NCBI GenBank assembly: GCA_028693165.1
Contig: JAQUVX010000003.1
Coordinates: 1 to 64,000 of the forward strand
DNA length: 64,000 bases
Source of the DNA: Lachnospiraceae bacterium
Lineage (GTDB): Bacteria > Bacillota > Clostridia > Lachnospirales > Lachnospiraceae
Direction: 5' to 3'
Position numbers and translations under genes: made by a program. Shown one piece after another: positions 8,405 to 16,717 of this stretch; within the stretch, counting starts at the first letter, position 1, and the number at the start of each line of letters is the position of its first letter. The notes beneath the pieces are model-generated. The model was not told where the DNA came from, did not search any database, and saw only the letters and a program-made list of their open reading frames with translations.

Positions 8405-9433
8405 TTACAGCCCTTCTGCGATCTCATAAACCAGGCGCTCGGAATCTTCCCAGCCAAGGCACGGATCGGTGATGGACTTGCCGTAGCAGTGTTCGCCGAT
8501 CTTCTGGCTGCCGGGCTCAATGTAGCTCTCGATCATGACGCCCTTGACAAAGCCTGCAATATCCTCGGAATGTCTGCGGCTGTGCAGCACCTCCTTGACG
8601 ATGCGGATCTGCTCGTGGTACAGCTTGTTGGAGTTGGAATGGTTCGCATCCACGATGCAGGCCGGATTGCCGAGGCCGCGCTCCATGTAAAGCTTATGCA
8701 GCAGAACCAGATCTTCGTAATGGTAGTTCGGCAGGCACTGGCCGTGCTTGTTCACTGCGCCGCGCAGGATGGTGTGTGCCCACGGATTGCCGTCGGTCTT
8801 CACTTCCCAGTCGCGCATGATGAATTCGTGACCGCTCTGAGCAGCCTGTACGGAATTGAGCATGACACTCAAGTCGCCGCTGGTCGGGTTCTTCATGCCG
8901 ACCGGAACATGGCAGCCGCTGGAAACGAGGCGATGCTGCTGGTTCTCCACGGAACGGGCGCCGACTGCGATGTAGGACATGATGTCGTCCAGATAGCTTA
9001 CATTGTCCGGGTAGAGCATCTCGTCTGCGGTGGACAGGCCGGTCTCCTCCAGCACACGCATGTGCAGGTGGCGGATCGCATGCAGGCCGTCGGCCATGCT
9101 CGGACGCTTCTCAGGATCTGGCTGGTGGAGCATACCCTTGTAGCCCTCACCGGTGGTACGCGGCTTGTTGGTGTAGATACGCGGAACGATGATCAGCTTG
9201 TCTTTGGTATCCTCCTGAAGCTTGATCAGACGGCTGGTGTAGTCCAGAACGGAATCCTCGTTGTCTGCGGAGCAGGGTCCGATGATGACCAGAAACTTGT
9301 CGCTCTCACCGCTGATACTATGCTTTACTTCTTCATCCCGCTGTGCCTTTGCAGCTATGCATGCAGCCGGAAGCGGAAACTGTTCTTTAATCTCTGCCGG
9401 GGTCGGTAATTTATTGATGAATTCGAATGCCAT
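8405..9433 (-). CDS. 3-deoxy-7-phosphoheptulonate synthase (class I, AroF/G/H type)
   Basis: DAHP synthase joins phosphoenolpyruvate and erythrose 4-phosphate in the first step of the shikimate pathway. The 342-residue protein has IIGPCSADN near residue 50, the PRIYTNKPRTTGEGYKG active-site stretch near 84, GARSVENQQHR near 160 and VDANHSNSNK near 260, all typical of the type I-alpha family. The start at 9433 is chosen for its ribosome site (GAGGAG) and the conserved N-terminus; the open frame continues far upstream but without family sequence. Feedback specificity cannot be told. It is divergent from mgtE with its own promoter. Confidence 0.95.
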   Translation of the reverse strand: MAFEFINKLPTPAEIKEQFPLPAACIAAKAQRDEEVKHSISGESDKFLVIIGPCSADNEDSVLDYTSRLIKLQEDTKDKLIIVPRIYTNKPRTTGEGYKGMLHQPDPEKRPSMADGLHAIRHLHMRVLEETGLSTADEMLYPDNVSYLDDIMSYIAVGARSVENQQHRLVSSGCHVPVGMKNPTSGDLSVMLNSVQAAQSGHEFIMRDWEVKTDGNPWAHTILRGAVNKHGQCLPNYHYEDLVLLHKLYMERGLGNPACIVDANHSNSNKLYHEQIRIVKEVLHSRRHSEDIAGFVKGVMIESYIEPGSQKIGEHCYGKSITDPCLGWEDSERLVYEIAEGL

Positions 9434-9488
9434 GTTAAAATCTCCTCGTCTTTGGAATATCGTAATGCCGAAAATACGATGCCTGTTC

Positions 9489-9517
9489 ATTATAATCTCC
9501 CGAATGAGAAAATGCAA
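9489..9517 (-). promoter_or_regulatory. Promoter of the DAHP synthase gene
   Basis: Read on the minus strand, TTGCAT (9512-9517) and TATAAT (9489-9494) are 17 bases apart, about 55 bases upstream of the start codon. Confidence 0.7.
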
Positions 9518-9547
9518 TAATTTTACGTAAACTTTAACGAACTTCGG

Positions 9548-9576
9548 TTGGCAAATGAAAAGAAAAGAAGTATAAT
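9548..9576 (+). promoter_or_regulatory. Promoter of mgtE
   Basis: TTGGCA (9548-9553) and TATAAT (9571-9576) are separated by 17 bases. The leader is only about 50 bases, too short for an M-box magnesium riboswitch. Confidence 0.75.
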
Positions 9577-9631
9577 ATGGGGATAGAAATTGACGGTGGT
9601 GTATACAGCCGGGAAAGAGAGGTACACATCG

Positions 9632-10975
9632 ATGAATGAGCAACAGGAAAAAGTGCTGGAATTGCTGAAAGCCCGGCAGCTGCGAAAGGTAAAAGAAGAG
9701 CTGGCACAGATGAATGAAGCGGATATTGCGGAGCTGATCGGAGAACTGGATCTGGAGCGGAAAGTGGTTGTGTTCCGCATGCTTTCGAAGGAACAGAGCA
9801 GTGATGTATTTGCCTGCCTGGAACCGGAAGATCAGGAACACATTATCAATAGTATCGGCGATTATGAATTGAAATACATCGTCGAGGATTTGTTTGTGGA
9901 TGATGCGGTTGATATGCTGGAGGAGCTTCCTGCTAATGTGGTCAAACGTGTGCTCAAGATGGCAAAGCCCGAAACGCGCAATTTGATTAATCAGTTTCTG
10001 AATTATCCGGAAAACAGTGCCGGAAGTATCATGACGGCGGAGTATGTAGGGCTGAAGCAGGAGATGACTGTGGAACAGGCATTCGCCTATATCCGTAAGA
10101 ATGGTGTGGATAAAGAGACGATTTATACCTGTTACGTGATGGATGCGAAGCGAACGCTGGAAGGCGTTGTGACGGTCAAGGATCTTTTGATGAATCCTTA
10201 CGAAACGGTGATCGGTGATATCATGGATGCGCACGTGATCAAGGCGGTCACCACGGATGATCAGGAAGATGTCACGGATATGTTCCAGCGTTACGATCTG
10301 CTGTCCCTGCCGGTTGTAGATCACGAGAACCGACTGGTTGGAATCGTAACCGTCGATGACGTTGTCGATGTCATCGAACAGGAGGCAACAGAGGATTTCG
10401 AAAAGATGGCAGCTATGGCACCAAGTGAAAAGCCCTATTTGAAGACGGGGGTATTTCAGCTTGCCAAGAACCGAATCCTGTGGCTGATGATCCTCATGAT
10501 CAGCAGCATGGTGACCGGCGGAATTCTTGCCAAATATGAGAACGCATTTGCGGTCATACCGCTTCTGGTAACCTTTATTCCCATGCTGACGGACACGGGC
10601 GGCAACGCCGGAAGCCAGAGCAGCACCCTGATCATTCGTGGTATGGCAGTCGGCGAGATCGAGCCATCGGATGCACTCAAGGTTGTCTGGAAGGAACTGC
10701 GGGTCGGCATCGTGGTCGGCGTGATCCTTGGCCTGGTAAACTATATTCGGCTTGCATTCATGTATCCGGGCAACGAGCTGATCTGTTTGACGGTAGTATT
10801 GAGCTTATTCGCAACCGTTCTTCTGGCAAAGACCATCGGCTGTATTCTGCCGATCGTGGCAAAGGTACTGAGACTGGACCCGGCTATCATGGCAGCACCG
10901 CTGATTACGACCATCGTGGATGCCTTCAGCCTGGTGATCTATTTCCAGCTGGCCTGCAGGCTGTTGAAGCTGTAG
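9632..10975 (+). CDS. mgtE: Magnesium transporter MgtE
   Basis: A 447-residue Mg2+ channel/transporter. Order of parts: a soluble helical N-domain (about 5-125), a CBS-domain pair (about 130-250) that senses cytoplasmic Mg2+, and five membrane helices from about 285 on. The pore-region signature around PMLTDTGGNAGSQSST near residue 325 is intact. The start at 9632 has AGAGAGG nine bases upstream; an alternative TTG at 9590 would add 14 unconserved residues. It is divergent from the DAHP synthase gene. Confidence 0.95.
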   Translation: MNEQQEKVLELLKARQLRKVKEELAQMNEADIAELIGELDLERKVVVFRMLSKEQSSDVFACLEPEDQEHIINSIGDYELKYIVEDLFVDDAVDMLEELPANVVKRVLKMAKPETRNLINQFLNYPENSAGSIMTAEYVGLKQEMTVEQAFAYIRKNGVDKETIYTCYVMDAKRTLEGVVTVKDLLMNPYETVIGDIMDAHVIKAVTTDDQEDVTDMFQRYDLLSLPVVDHENRLVGIVTVDDVVDVIEQEATEDFEKMAAMAPSEKPYLKTGVFQLAKNRILWLMILMISSMVTGGILAKYENAFAVIPLLVTFIPMLTDTGGNAGSQSSTLIIRGMAVGEIEPSDALKVVWKELRVGIVVGVILGLVNYIRLAFMYPGNELICLTVVLSLFATVLLAKTIGCILPIVAKVLRLDPAIMAAPLITTIVDAFSLVIYFQLACRLLKL

Positions 10976-11018
10976 AGGGTGATGAAATATCAGGAATCAT
11001 GGAAATTCAGATTCCTAC

Positions 11019-11047
11019 TGGACAGATCCATTTTGCAGTGCTATACT
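11019..11047 (+). promoter_or_regulatory. Promoter of the TPP riboswitch-thiW unit
   Basis: TGGACA (11019-11024) and TATACT (11042-11047) with a 17-base spacer, about 25 bases before the aptamer. Confidence 0.6.
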
Positions 11048-11071
11048 TGAAAAAATTGAATATCATGCAGA

Positions 11072-11160
11072 CAGAGGGAGCTCGTGTGACGGGCTGAGAG
11101 GAAGCGCTAAAGCTTCGACCTTTATAACCTGATTTGGGTAATGCCAACGTAGGGATTTAT
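11072..11160 (+). promoter_or_regulatory. TPP (THI-box) riboswitch aptamer
   Basis: The conserved THI elements occur in order: GGGCTGAGAGG (11091-11101), then AACCTGAT (11126-11133), then AATGCCAACGTAGGGA (11140-11155). This aptamer binds thiamine pyrophosphate. It is followed by an intrinsic terminator and then by thiW, so high TPP should stop transcription of the thiamine-precursor transporter component. Confidence 0.93.
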
Positions 11161-11186
11161 GTAGAATGAGACGATCGCAGTATAAC

Positions 11187-11235
11187 TGGCGGCGTCCGAT
11201 GTGAGCGTAAATTCTTGCATCGGATGTCGCTTTTT
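11187..11235 (+). terminator. Riboswitch-controlled terminator
   Basis: A long stem pairs the GGCGTCCGATG arm (ending at 11201) with CATCGGATGTCGC (11218-11230), with two or three G-T pairs, and runs directly into TTTTT at 11231-11235. It is the expression platform of the TPP riboswitch. Confidence 0.85.
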
Positions 11236-11282
11236 GCATGAGAAAAATTTAAAAAAGGAGCAGAAAAAGAGGAGAAATGAAC

Positions 11283-11795
11283 ATGAAAATCAACACAAAA
11301 AAAGTCGTAGTAAGCGGTATGCTGGTGGCACTGGCGGTGTCTTTATCCAGCTTTTCCATCCCGATTGGAGCATCCAAATGCTTCCCGATTCAGCATTTGT
11401 GCAACGTGATTGCAGGCGTATTTTTGGGGCCGGTGTATGGTGTGGGTATGGCTTTTTGCACCTCTCTGATCCGGAATTTGATGGGAACCGGAAGCCTGCT
11501 GGCCTTCCCGGGCAGCATGGTGGGTGCGTATCTGTGTGCGACATTGTATCAGCATACCGGCAAGCTGATCGCAGCTTATATCGGCGAAGTGTTTGGTACC
11601 GGTGTGATCGGCGGCATTCTCTGCTATCCGGTGGCGACCATGCTGATGGGAAAGGAAGCGGCGCTGTTCGCTTATGTGATTCCGTTTTTGATGAGCACTG
11701 CGGGTGGAACGGTGATGGCGATTGTGCTGGTAACGGCGCTGCGCCAGTCCGGGGCATTTGACTATCTGGCCGGAATGCTGGAGGAGCACGCATAA
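11283..11795 (+). CDS. thiW: ThiW, thiazole/thiamine-precursor ECF S component
   Basis: A 170-residue membrane protein with five to six helices. It is the substrate-binding S component of an energy-coupling-factor transporter, predicted for hydroxyethylthiazole uptake. The N-terminal run of hydrophobic and small residues followed by GASKCFPIQHLCNVIAG near residues 26-42 is typical of ThiW. ATG at 11283 is preferred over 11277 because AGGAG (11270-11274) is then eight bases away. The ECF energising module is not in this window and is presumably shared. Control by the upstream TPP riboswitch supports the assignment strongly. Confidence 0.9.
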   Translation: MKINTKKVVVSGMLVALAVSLSSFSIPIGASKCFPIQHLCNVIAGVFLGPVYGVGMAFCTSLIRNLMGTGSLLAFPGSMVGAYLCATLYQHTGKLIAAYIGEVFGTGVIGGILCYPVATMLMGKEAALFAYVIPFLMSTAGGTVMAIVLVTALRQSGAFDYLAGMLEEHA

Positions 11796-11848
11796 GGAAC
11801 ACGCCGGAGGATTGGAAACAGGTTAGAAACAGCTTGATTATTTTTGAA

Positions 11849-11877
11849 TTGATTACCCGCTATAAACGCTGTATACT
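11849..11877 (+). promoter_or_regulatory. Promoter of yedF
   Basis: TTGATT (11849-11854) and TATACT (11872-11877) with a 17-base spacer, 32 bases before the start codon. Confidence 0.6.
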
Positions 11878-11909
11878 GGAAAAAGGAAATGATGCGGAGG
11901 AAAAGTGGG

Positions 11910-12593
11910 ATGAATCCTAAGAAAATAATCGATGCGATCGGAGCGGCCTGTCCGGTTCCGGTCGTCAGGGCAATGAAAGCGCTGGAAGCTGCGAAAACTG
12001 GCGATGTTTTGGAAGTCCTTGTGGACAATGAGATGGCTGTGCAGAATCTGATGAAGATGGCGAAAAATCGCGGCTGCACGTGCCAGGTCCGTGAAGAGGG
12101 AACAAAGCGGTTTGCGGTCACGATTGTGGCGGGAACGACGGTTAAACTGACGGCGAACGAGCCAAAAGAGGAGTACCTGCCGGGCGATGAGCCGGCAATG
12201 GCGGAAGCGGCAGCGCATGACGTAGCAGCGTGCGAAGCGATCGATTCGCTCGTTGAAAAAGGAACGGTTGTCGTGATCGACAGTGCGTTTATGGGGCGGG
12301 GCGATGAGGCACTTGGAACGGTTCTGATGAAGGGATTTATCTATGCTTTGAGCCAGCAGGGGGCACTGCCGGAGACGATGCTTTTCTACAATAGCGGCGT
12401 GAAGCTGACCACGGAAACATCGGAAACGCTGGAGGATTTAAAGGGGATGGAAGCGCTTGGCGTTGGGATCTATTCCTGCGGCACCTGCCTGGATTTTTAT
12501 GGATTAAAGGAACAGCTTCTTGTCGGTGAAGTGACCAATATGTACGATATCGTGGAGCGCATGACACAGGCATTGAAGCTGATTCGACCATAG
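11910..12593 (+). CDS. yedF: YedF: TusA-like/DsrE-like selenium-metabolism sulfurtransferase-like protein
   Basis: A 227-residue two-domain protein. The N-terminal TusA-like domain carries the Cys-Pro motif AACPVPVVRA near residues 12-21; the C-terminal DsrE-like domain has the FYNSGVKL strand and the YSCGTCLDFYGL motif near 188-199. The family occurs with selenium genes and is thought to handle reactive sulfur or selenium, but its reaction is unproven. CGGAGG (11895-11900) fixes the start. No selD, selA or other selenium gene is seen here. A link with the sulfur genes ten kilobases downstream is possible but untested. Confidence 0.85.
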   Translation: MNPKKIIDAIGAACPVPVVRAMKALEAAKTGDVLEVLVDNEMAVQNLMKMAKNRGCTCQVREEGTKRFAVTIVAGTTVKLTANEPKEEYLPGDEPAMAEAAAHDVAACEAIDSLVEKGTVVVIDSAFMGRGDEALGTVLMKGFIYALSQQGALPETMLFYNSGVKLTTETSETLEDLKGMEALGVGIYSCGTCLDFYGLKEQLLVGEVTNMYDIVERMTQALKLIRP

Positions 12594-12658
12594 AAAATGC
12601 ATGGTTTATAGTGATATTTGACATGGATAAATAAACAGGAAATGGCAGGAAAGACGAC

Positions 12659-14074
12659 ATGGACAGATCGGGAAATCAGAATTTGACAGCGCTTGCGGCG
12701 GAGCTTCCGGAGGACATCGCGCGCCTTGTGGCGGCGGGGAATTTCGCCCTGGCGGAGAAGATAATCGAACGAAGACTTGCGAAGGAACTTCCGACTATGC
12801 TGCGGGAACGACTGCTTCTGGAGCAGGAGATTTTGGCGCAGCTTCCACAGCAGTATCCGTATAGATGGGCAGAGGCTGCGGCAGAGATGAGGCAGGTATT
12901 TCGGGATTTCAGGGACGAAGAACTGGATGTGTTTCTGGAGGAAGGCGCGTTTGAATGGATCTATCTGGAGGGACAGATTCGCATCAAGGATGACTTTATA
13001 GCGAACCTGATCAAGACGAGAGAAGAGCTGGCAGATCGGGTGCTGGACAGGGCTTTGATTCAGGGAAAATGGGACAATTTTAAGATGCTGGATCAGATTA
13101 TCGAAACGATGGAGACGGCAGGCAGCGTGCGCTGTCGGTTCCGGATTCGCAGCACGATAGCGCTGCATGAGGATAAGATGAGACCGGCAAAACGCATTCA
13201 GGTACAGCTTCCACTTCCGATTGAATATGCGCAGGTGAAGGCATTTCGGCTCTTGTCCTGCGAGCCGGAAGGGGCAAAACTGGCTCCGGCACAATGTGCG
13301 CAGCGGACGATCTGTTTTGAGACAGCGTATCGGGAAGGGCAGACCTTTTCCGTGGAATATGAGTTTGAAACGGAGGCGCGGTACTGGGACTGGCGTGCGG
13401 CGATGGAGTGTGCAGAGCGTACAGACGGTGCAGCGGCCGCGAGCGGTGCAGGGATGCGTGATTATCTTTCGCAGCAGCTTCCGCACATCCGCTTCACACC
13501 CTATCTGGAAGCTCTGACGGCTGAGATCATCGGCGCGGAGACCGATGCATTAAAGAAAGCAAAGAAAATTTATGATTACATCACGACCCATGTCATGTAT
13601 TCATTCGTGCGTTCTTATTTTACGATTCCGCAGCAGGTGACGTTTACGGCCACGAATTTAAAGGGGGACTGCGGTTTGCAGGCGCTTTTGTTTATCACTC
13701 TGTGTCGTATCGCGCAGGTTCCGGCAAGATGGCAGTCCGGCCTGTACGCGAACCCGCTGACGATCGGCTGCCATGACTGGGCGCAGTTTTATGTGGAACC
13801 ATATGGCTGGCTGTTTGCGGATTGTTCCTTCGGCGGCGCGGCTTACCGGGCCGGCGACATGAAGCGGTGGGACTTTTTCTTCGGCAATCTGGAGCCATAT
13901 CGTCTCCCGGCGGCGTGTGAATATCAGGGGGCATTTTGCTTCCCCAAGCACTACCTGCGCCACGATCCCTACGACAATCAGATGGGGGAAGTGGAGTATG
14001 AGGATATGGGGCTTTTGCATGGCGTGGATTTTAATACGAAGCACGAGGTGCTGGAGCTTCGGGTGACGGTTTAA
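12659..14074 (+). CDS. Transglutaminase-like domain protein
   Basis: A 471-residue cytoplasmic-looking protein without signal peptide. The first 150 residues are helical and charged; a beta-rich middle (about 155-255) precedes a transglutaminase-like domain with Cys338 in KGDCGLQALL, His372 in CHDWAQFYVEP and a following Asp in FADCSFGG, the usual catalytic triad order. Such proteins can be proteases, amidases or crosslinkers; the substrate here is unknown. It follows yedF after 65 bases and may share its transcript. The ribosome site is weak (AGGAAAG). Confidence 0.75.
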   Translation: MDRSGNQNLTALAAELPEDIARLVAAGNFALAEKIIERRLAKELPTMLRERLLLEQEILAQLPQQYPYRWAEAAAEMRQVFRDFRDEELDVFLEEGAFEWIYLEGQIRIKDDFIANLIKTREELADRVLDRALIQGKWDNFKMLDQIIETMETAGSVRCRFRIRSTIALHEDKMRPAKRIQVQLPLPIEYAQVKAFRLLSCEPEGAKLAPAQCAQRTICFETAYREGQTFSVEYEFETEARYWDWRAAMECAERTDGAAAASGAGMRDYLSQQLPHIRFTPYLEALTAEIIGAETDALKKAKKIYDYITTHVMYSFVRSYFTIPQQVTFTATNLKGDCGLQALLFITLCRIAQVPARWQSGLYANPLTIGCHDWAQFYVEPYGWLFADCSFGGAAYRAGDMKRWDFFFGNLEPYRLPAACEYQGAFCFPKHYLRHDPYDNQMGEVEYEDMGLLHGVDFNTKHEVLELRVTV

Positions 14075-14109
14075 GGGCTGAAGAGAGTCTGGGCGGAGTG
14101 GCTGTGACT

Positions 14110-14445
14110 TTACACGATTGAAACTGCCTTTTGATACTCGTTTCCCCAGGTGCAGAGTGATTTTAAGACAGGCTGGATGGTTGTCCCCAACTCGGTCAGG
14201 GAGTATTCCACCTTCAGAACCGGTTCTGCATATACAGTTCGTTTTACAATGCCCTGCTGCTCCAGCTCGCGAAGCTGCTGCGTCAGGGTTTTTGTGGTTA
14301 CAGAGCCCAAAAGCCGCTGCAATTCATTGAAACGAACCGGCCCTTTTGACAGATGCCATAGAATCCGCAGTGTCCATTTCCCGCTTAACAGATTCAGTCC
14401 GATTTCCATCGGACATTGATCGGTGATTGCCATTACTTTTGCCAT
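14110..14445 (-). CDS. HxlR-family transcriptional regulator (first copy)
   Basis: A 111-residue winged-helix regulator of the HxlR/MarR-like group. It has the family's CPMEIGLNLLSGKWTLRILWHL opening and the HTH stretch SVTTKTLTQQLRELEQQGIV. HxlR proteins often use the N-terminal cysteine (here Cys near residue 11) to sense electrophiles or oxidants. The start at 14445 has AAGGAG upstream; an in-frame earlier Met lacks one. It is divergent from the amidohydrolase gene and probably controls it. A second HxlR gene lies 1.2 kb away. Confidence 0.88.
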   Translation of the reverse strand: MAKVMAITDQCPMEIGLNLLSGKWTLRILWHLSKGPVRFNELQRLLGSVTTKTLTQQLRELEQQGIVKRTVYAEPVLKVEYSLTELGTTIQPVLKSLCTWGNEYQKAVSIV

Positions 14446-14464
14446 TGTTGAATCTCCTTTATCG

Positions 14465-14506
14465 GGTATCAAAAAGGATACCACATATCAAAAAAGTGCG
14501 TTCTTG
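14465..14506. promoter_or_regulatory. Candidate HxlR operator region
   Basis: Between the divergent HxlR and amidohydrolase genes lie an inverted repeat GGTATC (14465-14470) / GATACC (14477-14482) and the 13-base string AAGTGCGTTCTTG (14494-14506). A 12/13 match to the second string recurs in front of the other HxlR gene at 15763-15775. Binding is inferred from position. Confidence 0.45.
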
Positions 14507-14570
14507 CTGTCCGGCACGCTGTGTGCTACGCTGATTATAGCACAAAAAATGCTGGAGAGGAAACGGGAAA

Positions 14571-15374
14571 ATGATCATTGACAGTCATGAACATGTGATG
14601 CTGCCTGCTGCGTTGCAAATCAAAAAAATGGATGAGGCGGGCGTGGACCAGGCAATTTTATTTACGACCACTCCGCATGTGGAGCGGTCAAAATCTTCGA
14701 CTTTAGACGAGATTGGACGTGAAATGCAGGCGCTGTACCAGTTGCTGAGTGGAAGCTATACACCGCAGGAGCGCATGGACAATATGAGAGGGAACATTGT
14801 AGATTTGAAGCAGGCAATTTCAGCGGCACCGGAAAGATTTTTGGGGTTTGGTCCAGTGCCGCTGGGGCTGCCTGATGCGGAAACAGAAACCTGGATTGAC
14901 ACGCAGATTACCAGAAATTCTTTCCGGGGAATTGGGGAATTCACACCCGGTTCAGATGTTCAGATGGAGCAGCTGGAAACAATTTTCAGAGCAGTATTGG
15001 GCAGTCAAATTATGCCGATCTGGGTGCATACCTTTCATCCGGTGACAGCAAACGGCATCCGGATTTTGATGAATCTATGCCGGAAATACCCATCCATACC
15101 AGTTATATTTGGCCATATGGGCGGTGCAAACTGGATGGATGTCATTGCGTTTGCAAAAAAGCAGAAGAATAGTTATCTGGATTTATCGGCGGTATTCATC
15201 CCGCTGTCGGTCAGAACCGCACTGACGGAACTGCCGGAGAAATGCCTGTTCAGCTCGGACGCGCCCTTTGGAGAACCAAAGCTGTCACGCGAGCTGATCG
15301 AATTCGTGAGTCCCTCTGCGGAAATTACAGAGATGGCTTTGGGTGGTAATATTGCGAGGCTGTTGGAACTTTAG
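14571..15374 (+). CDS. Amidohydrolase-family metal-dependent hydrolase
   Basis: A 267-residue TIM-barrel hydrolase of the amidohydrolase_2 kind. The N-terminal metal-binding DSHEHV (residues 4-9), the HTFHP stretch near 153, GHMGG near 183 and the late SSDAPFG near 229 match this group. Substrates range from decarboxylated aromatics to lactones, so none can be named. GGAGAGGAAA precedes the start. It is divergent from one HxlR gene and overlaps the stop of a second, convergent HxlR gene by four bases, suggesting control by a reactive small molecule. Confidence 0.75.
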   Translation: MIIDSHEHVMLPAALQIKKMDEAGVDQAILFTTTPHVERSKSSTLDEIGREMQALYQLLSGSYTPQERMDNMRGNIVDLKQAISAAPERFLGFGPVPLGLPDAETETWIDTQITRNSFRGIGEFTPGSDVQMEQLETIFRAVLGSQIMPIWVHTFHPVTANGIRILMNLCRKYPSIPVIFGHMGGANWMDVIAFAKKQKNSYLDLSAVFIPLSVRTALTELPEKCLFSSDAPFGEPKLSRELIEFVSPSAEITEMALGGNIARLLEL

Positions 15375-15697
15375 CCTAAGTGGTTTAAATAGCTGGTTCC
15401 CCAATGATTCATGGCATCCAGGACGGGAACAACGCTTTTTCCGAGCGCGGTTATGGTGTACAGAGTTTTCGGAGGTTTCGCCGGAATCACATCCCGCGTC
15501 AGCATCCCGCAATCTTCCAGATCACGGAGCTGTTGGGAAAGCATCTTGGGCGTGGCTTTGGGGATTTTTCGCTGAAGCTCCATGTAGTGAAGGGGCTGAT
15601 CAAGCAGATGCCATAAAATCAATGGCTTATATTTTCCTCCGATCAGGGACAAGGTTGCATCGATCGGACAGCTAAAGGTTTCATATTTTGAATGCAT
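15371..15697 (-). CDS. HxlR-family transcriptional regulator (second copy)
   Basis: A 108-residue winged-helix regulator with CPIDATLSLIGGKYKPLILWHLL at residues 10-32 and the recognition-helix region ATPKMLSQQLRDLEDCGML. The conserved N-terminal cysteine is residue 10. AAAGGAGG lies before the start. It is clearly paralogous to the HxlR gene at 14110 and is divergent from the nitroreductase gene, whose expression it probably controls. Confidence 0.9.
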   Translation of the reverse strand: MHSKYETFSCPIDATLSLIGGKYKPLILWHLLDQPLHYMELQRKIPKATPKMLSQQLRDLEDCGMLTRDVIPAKPPKTLYTITALGKSVVPVLDAMNHWGTSYLNHLG

Positions 15698-15744
15698 GAG
15701 AAATCCTCCTTTGAATTTTGCTGTTATTTCGCCGCTATCGTTTT

Positions 15745-15775
15745 GGAAAGTATCTTTCCTGAAAGTGCATTCTTG
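15745..15775. promoter_or_regulatory. Candidate HxlR operator before the nitroreductase gene
   Basis: The divergent region carries a perfect inverted repeat GGAAAG-TAT-CTTTCC (15745-15759) followed by AAGTGCATTCTTG (15763-15775), which matches the string at 14494-14506 at 12 of 13 positions. Confidence 0.45.
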
Positions 15776-15861
15776 TGGATTATCGCACAGGTGTTAAAAT
15801 AGAATCAAGGGTTGCATTGACACTCATGACAAAGTATAACAGCAGAAAGGATTTGATACAA

Positions 15862-16380
15862 ATGGATTTTATGAAGATTGCAAAACAGCGTCATTCGGTA
15901 CGCAGTTACACGAAGCAGAAGGTGGAATCAGAAAAACTTGCTTTGATTTTGGAGGCAGCTCATGTGGCACCGACCGCGGCCAATGCACAGCCGGTTCGTC
16001 TGCTTGTCGTTCAGAGCGAGGAAGGGCTGGCGAAGGTCAGCAAGGCCGCGGGTATTTATGGTGCACCGCTGGCGATTGTCGTATGCGCCGATCATGCACG
16101 GGCGTGGGTTTGCCCCTTCGACAAGAAGCAGACCTGCGACATTGACGCGTCTATCCTGACCGATCACATGATGCTTCAGGCCACAGAACTGGGGCTGGGA
16201 AGTGTGTGGGTGTGCTACTTTAAGCCGGATGTCCTGCGAGAAGAATTCGATCTTCCGGACAATCTGGAGCCGATCAACATTCTGGTGCTGGGCTACTCCA
16301 ATGATAAGCCGGGAGACACCAATCGCTTTGATACCCAGCGGATTCCGTTGGAGGAACTGGTTTCTTATGATACGTTTTAA
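15862..16380 (+). CDS. Nitroreductase-family FMN oxidoreductase
   Basis: A 172-residue flavoprotein of the nitroreductase superfamily. The opening RHSVRSYTKQKV near residue 8 provides the FMN-phosphate contacts, and the GLGSVWVCYF stretch near 113 is the second flavin-site motif. These enzymes reduce nitro compounds, quinones or enones with NAD(P)H. The start at 15862 follows AGAAAGGA and begins the conserved sequence; an upstream in-frame ATG at 15775 would overlap the candidate operator. It is divergent from an HxlR regulator, a common electrophile-response pairing. Confidence 0.88.
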   Translation: MDFMKIAKQRHSVRSYTKQKVESEKLALILEAAHVAPTAANAQPVRLLVVQSEEGLAKVSKAAGIYGAPLAIVVCADHARAWVCPFDKKQTCDIDASILTDHMMLQATELGLGSVWVCYFKPDVLREEFDLPDNLEPINILVLGYSNDKPGDTNRFDTQRIPLEELVSYDTF

Positions 16381-16386
16381 TTGAGC

Positions 16387-16429
16387 AGGCGGCGCAGCTC
16401 CCGGAAATGAGATGGGGGCTGCGCCGCCT
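16387..16429 (+). terminator. Strong hairpin after the nitroreductase gene
   Basis: AGGCGGCGCAGCTCCC (16387-16402) pairs almost perfectly with GGGGGCTGCGCCGCCT (16414-16429). The T-run only begins eight bases later (CTTTT), so it may be an imperfect terminator or an RNA-end stabiliser. Confidence 0.5.
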
Positions 16430-16512
16430 CGCACGGCTTTTGCGGTGTGGGGGATAGCTTGTCTGGTTTGGGGATCTTTCGCGTGTCAGGTTTACTGAAT
16501 ACAGTCAATCAT

Positions 16513-16623
16513 GCTTGCTTTTAGCTTACTTTTGGACATTTCGGGAGGAAATACGATGATAGAATCCAATCAGTTGACATAAAACAAGTCGGAGCGTCCG
16601 AAAAAAGCTGGTTTGGACAATTC
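16513..16623 (+). repeat. Diverged direct repeat, copy A
   Basis: Three blocks of this noncoding stretch recur in the same order about 200-260 bases downstream: 16513-16547 (32 of 35 bases identical to 16718-16752), TTGACATAAA at 16574-16583 (exact, at 16779-16788), and GCTGGTTTGGACAATTC at 16607-16623 (exact, at 16863-16879). I do not recognise the element. Short minus-strand frames across both copies share NCPNQ and KCPK residues, which could be a decayed coding repeat. Confidence 0.65.
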
Positions 16624-16717
16624 TTCCCGGAAATTACCCCTGGTTTTCCATGATTTCTGAATTTGGTGGACAATAGTTCAATATTCTGTTCATTATTATC
16701 CAAACGCAGCGAAATGA

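Noticed and set aside
8294-9409. Long plus-strand open frame of 371 codons opposite the DAHP synthase gene
   Set aside because: It is antisense to a clearly conserved enzyme, has no ribosome site at a sensible start and no family resemblance. High GC codon bias explains its length.
11910-12593. yedF as a sign of selenoprotein genes in the window
   Set aside because: No selA/selB/selD, no in-frame TGA readthrough candidate, and the molybdoenzyme has a serine-type rather than selenocysteine-type active-site region.
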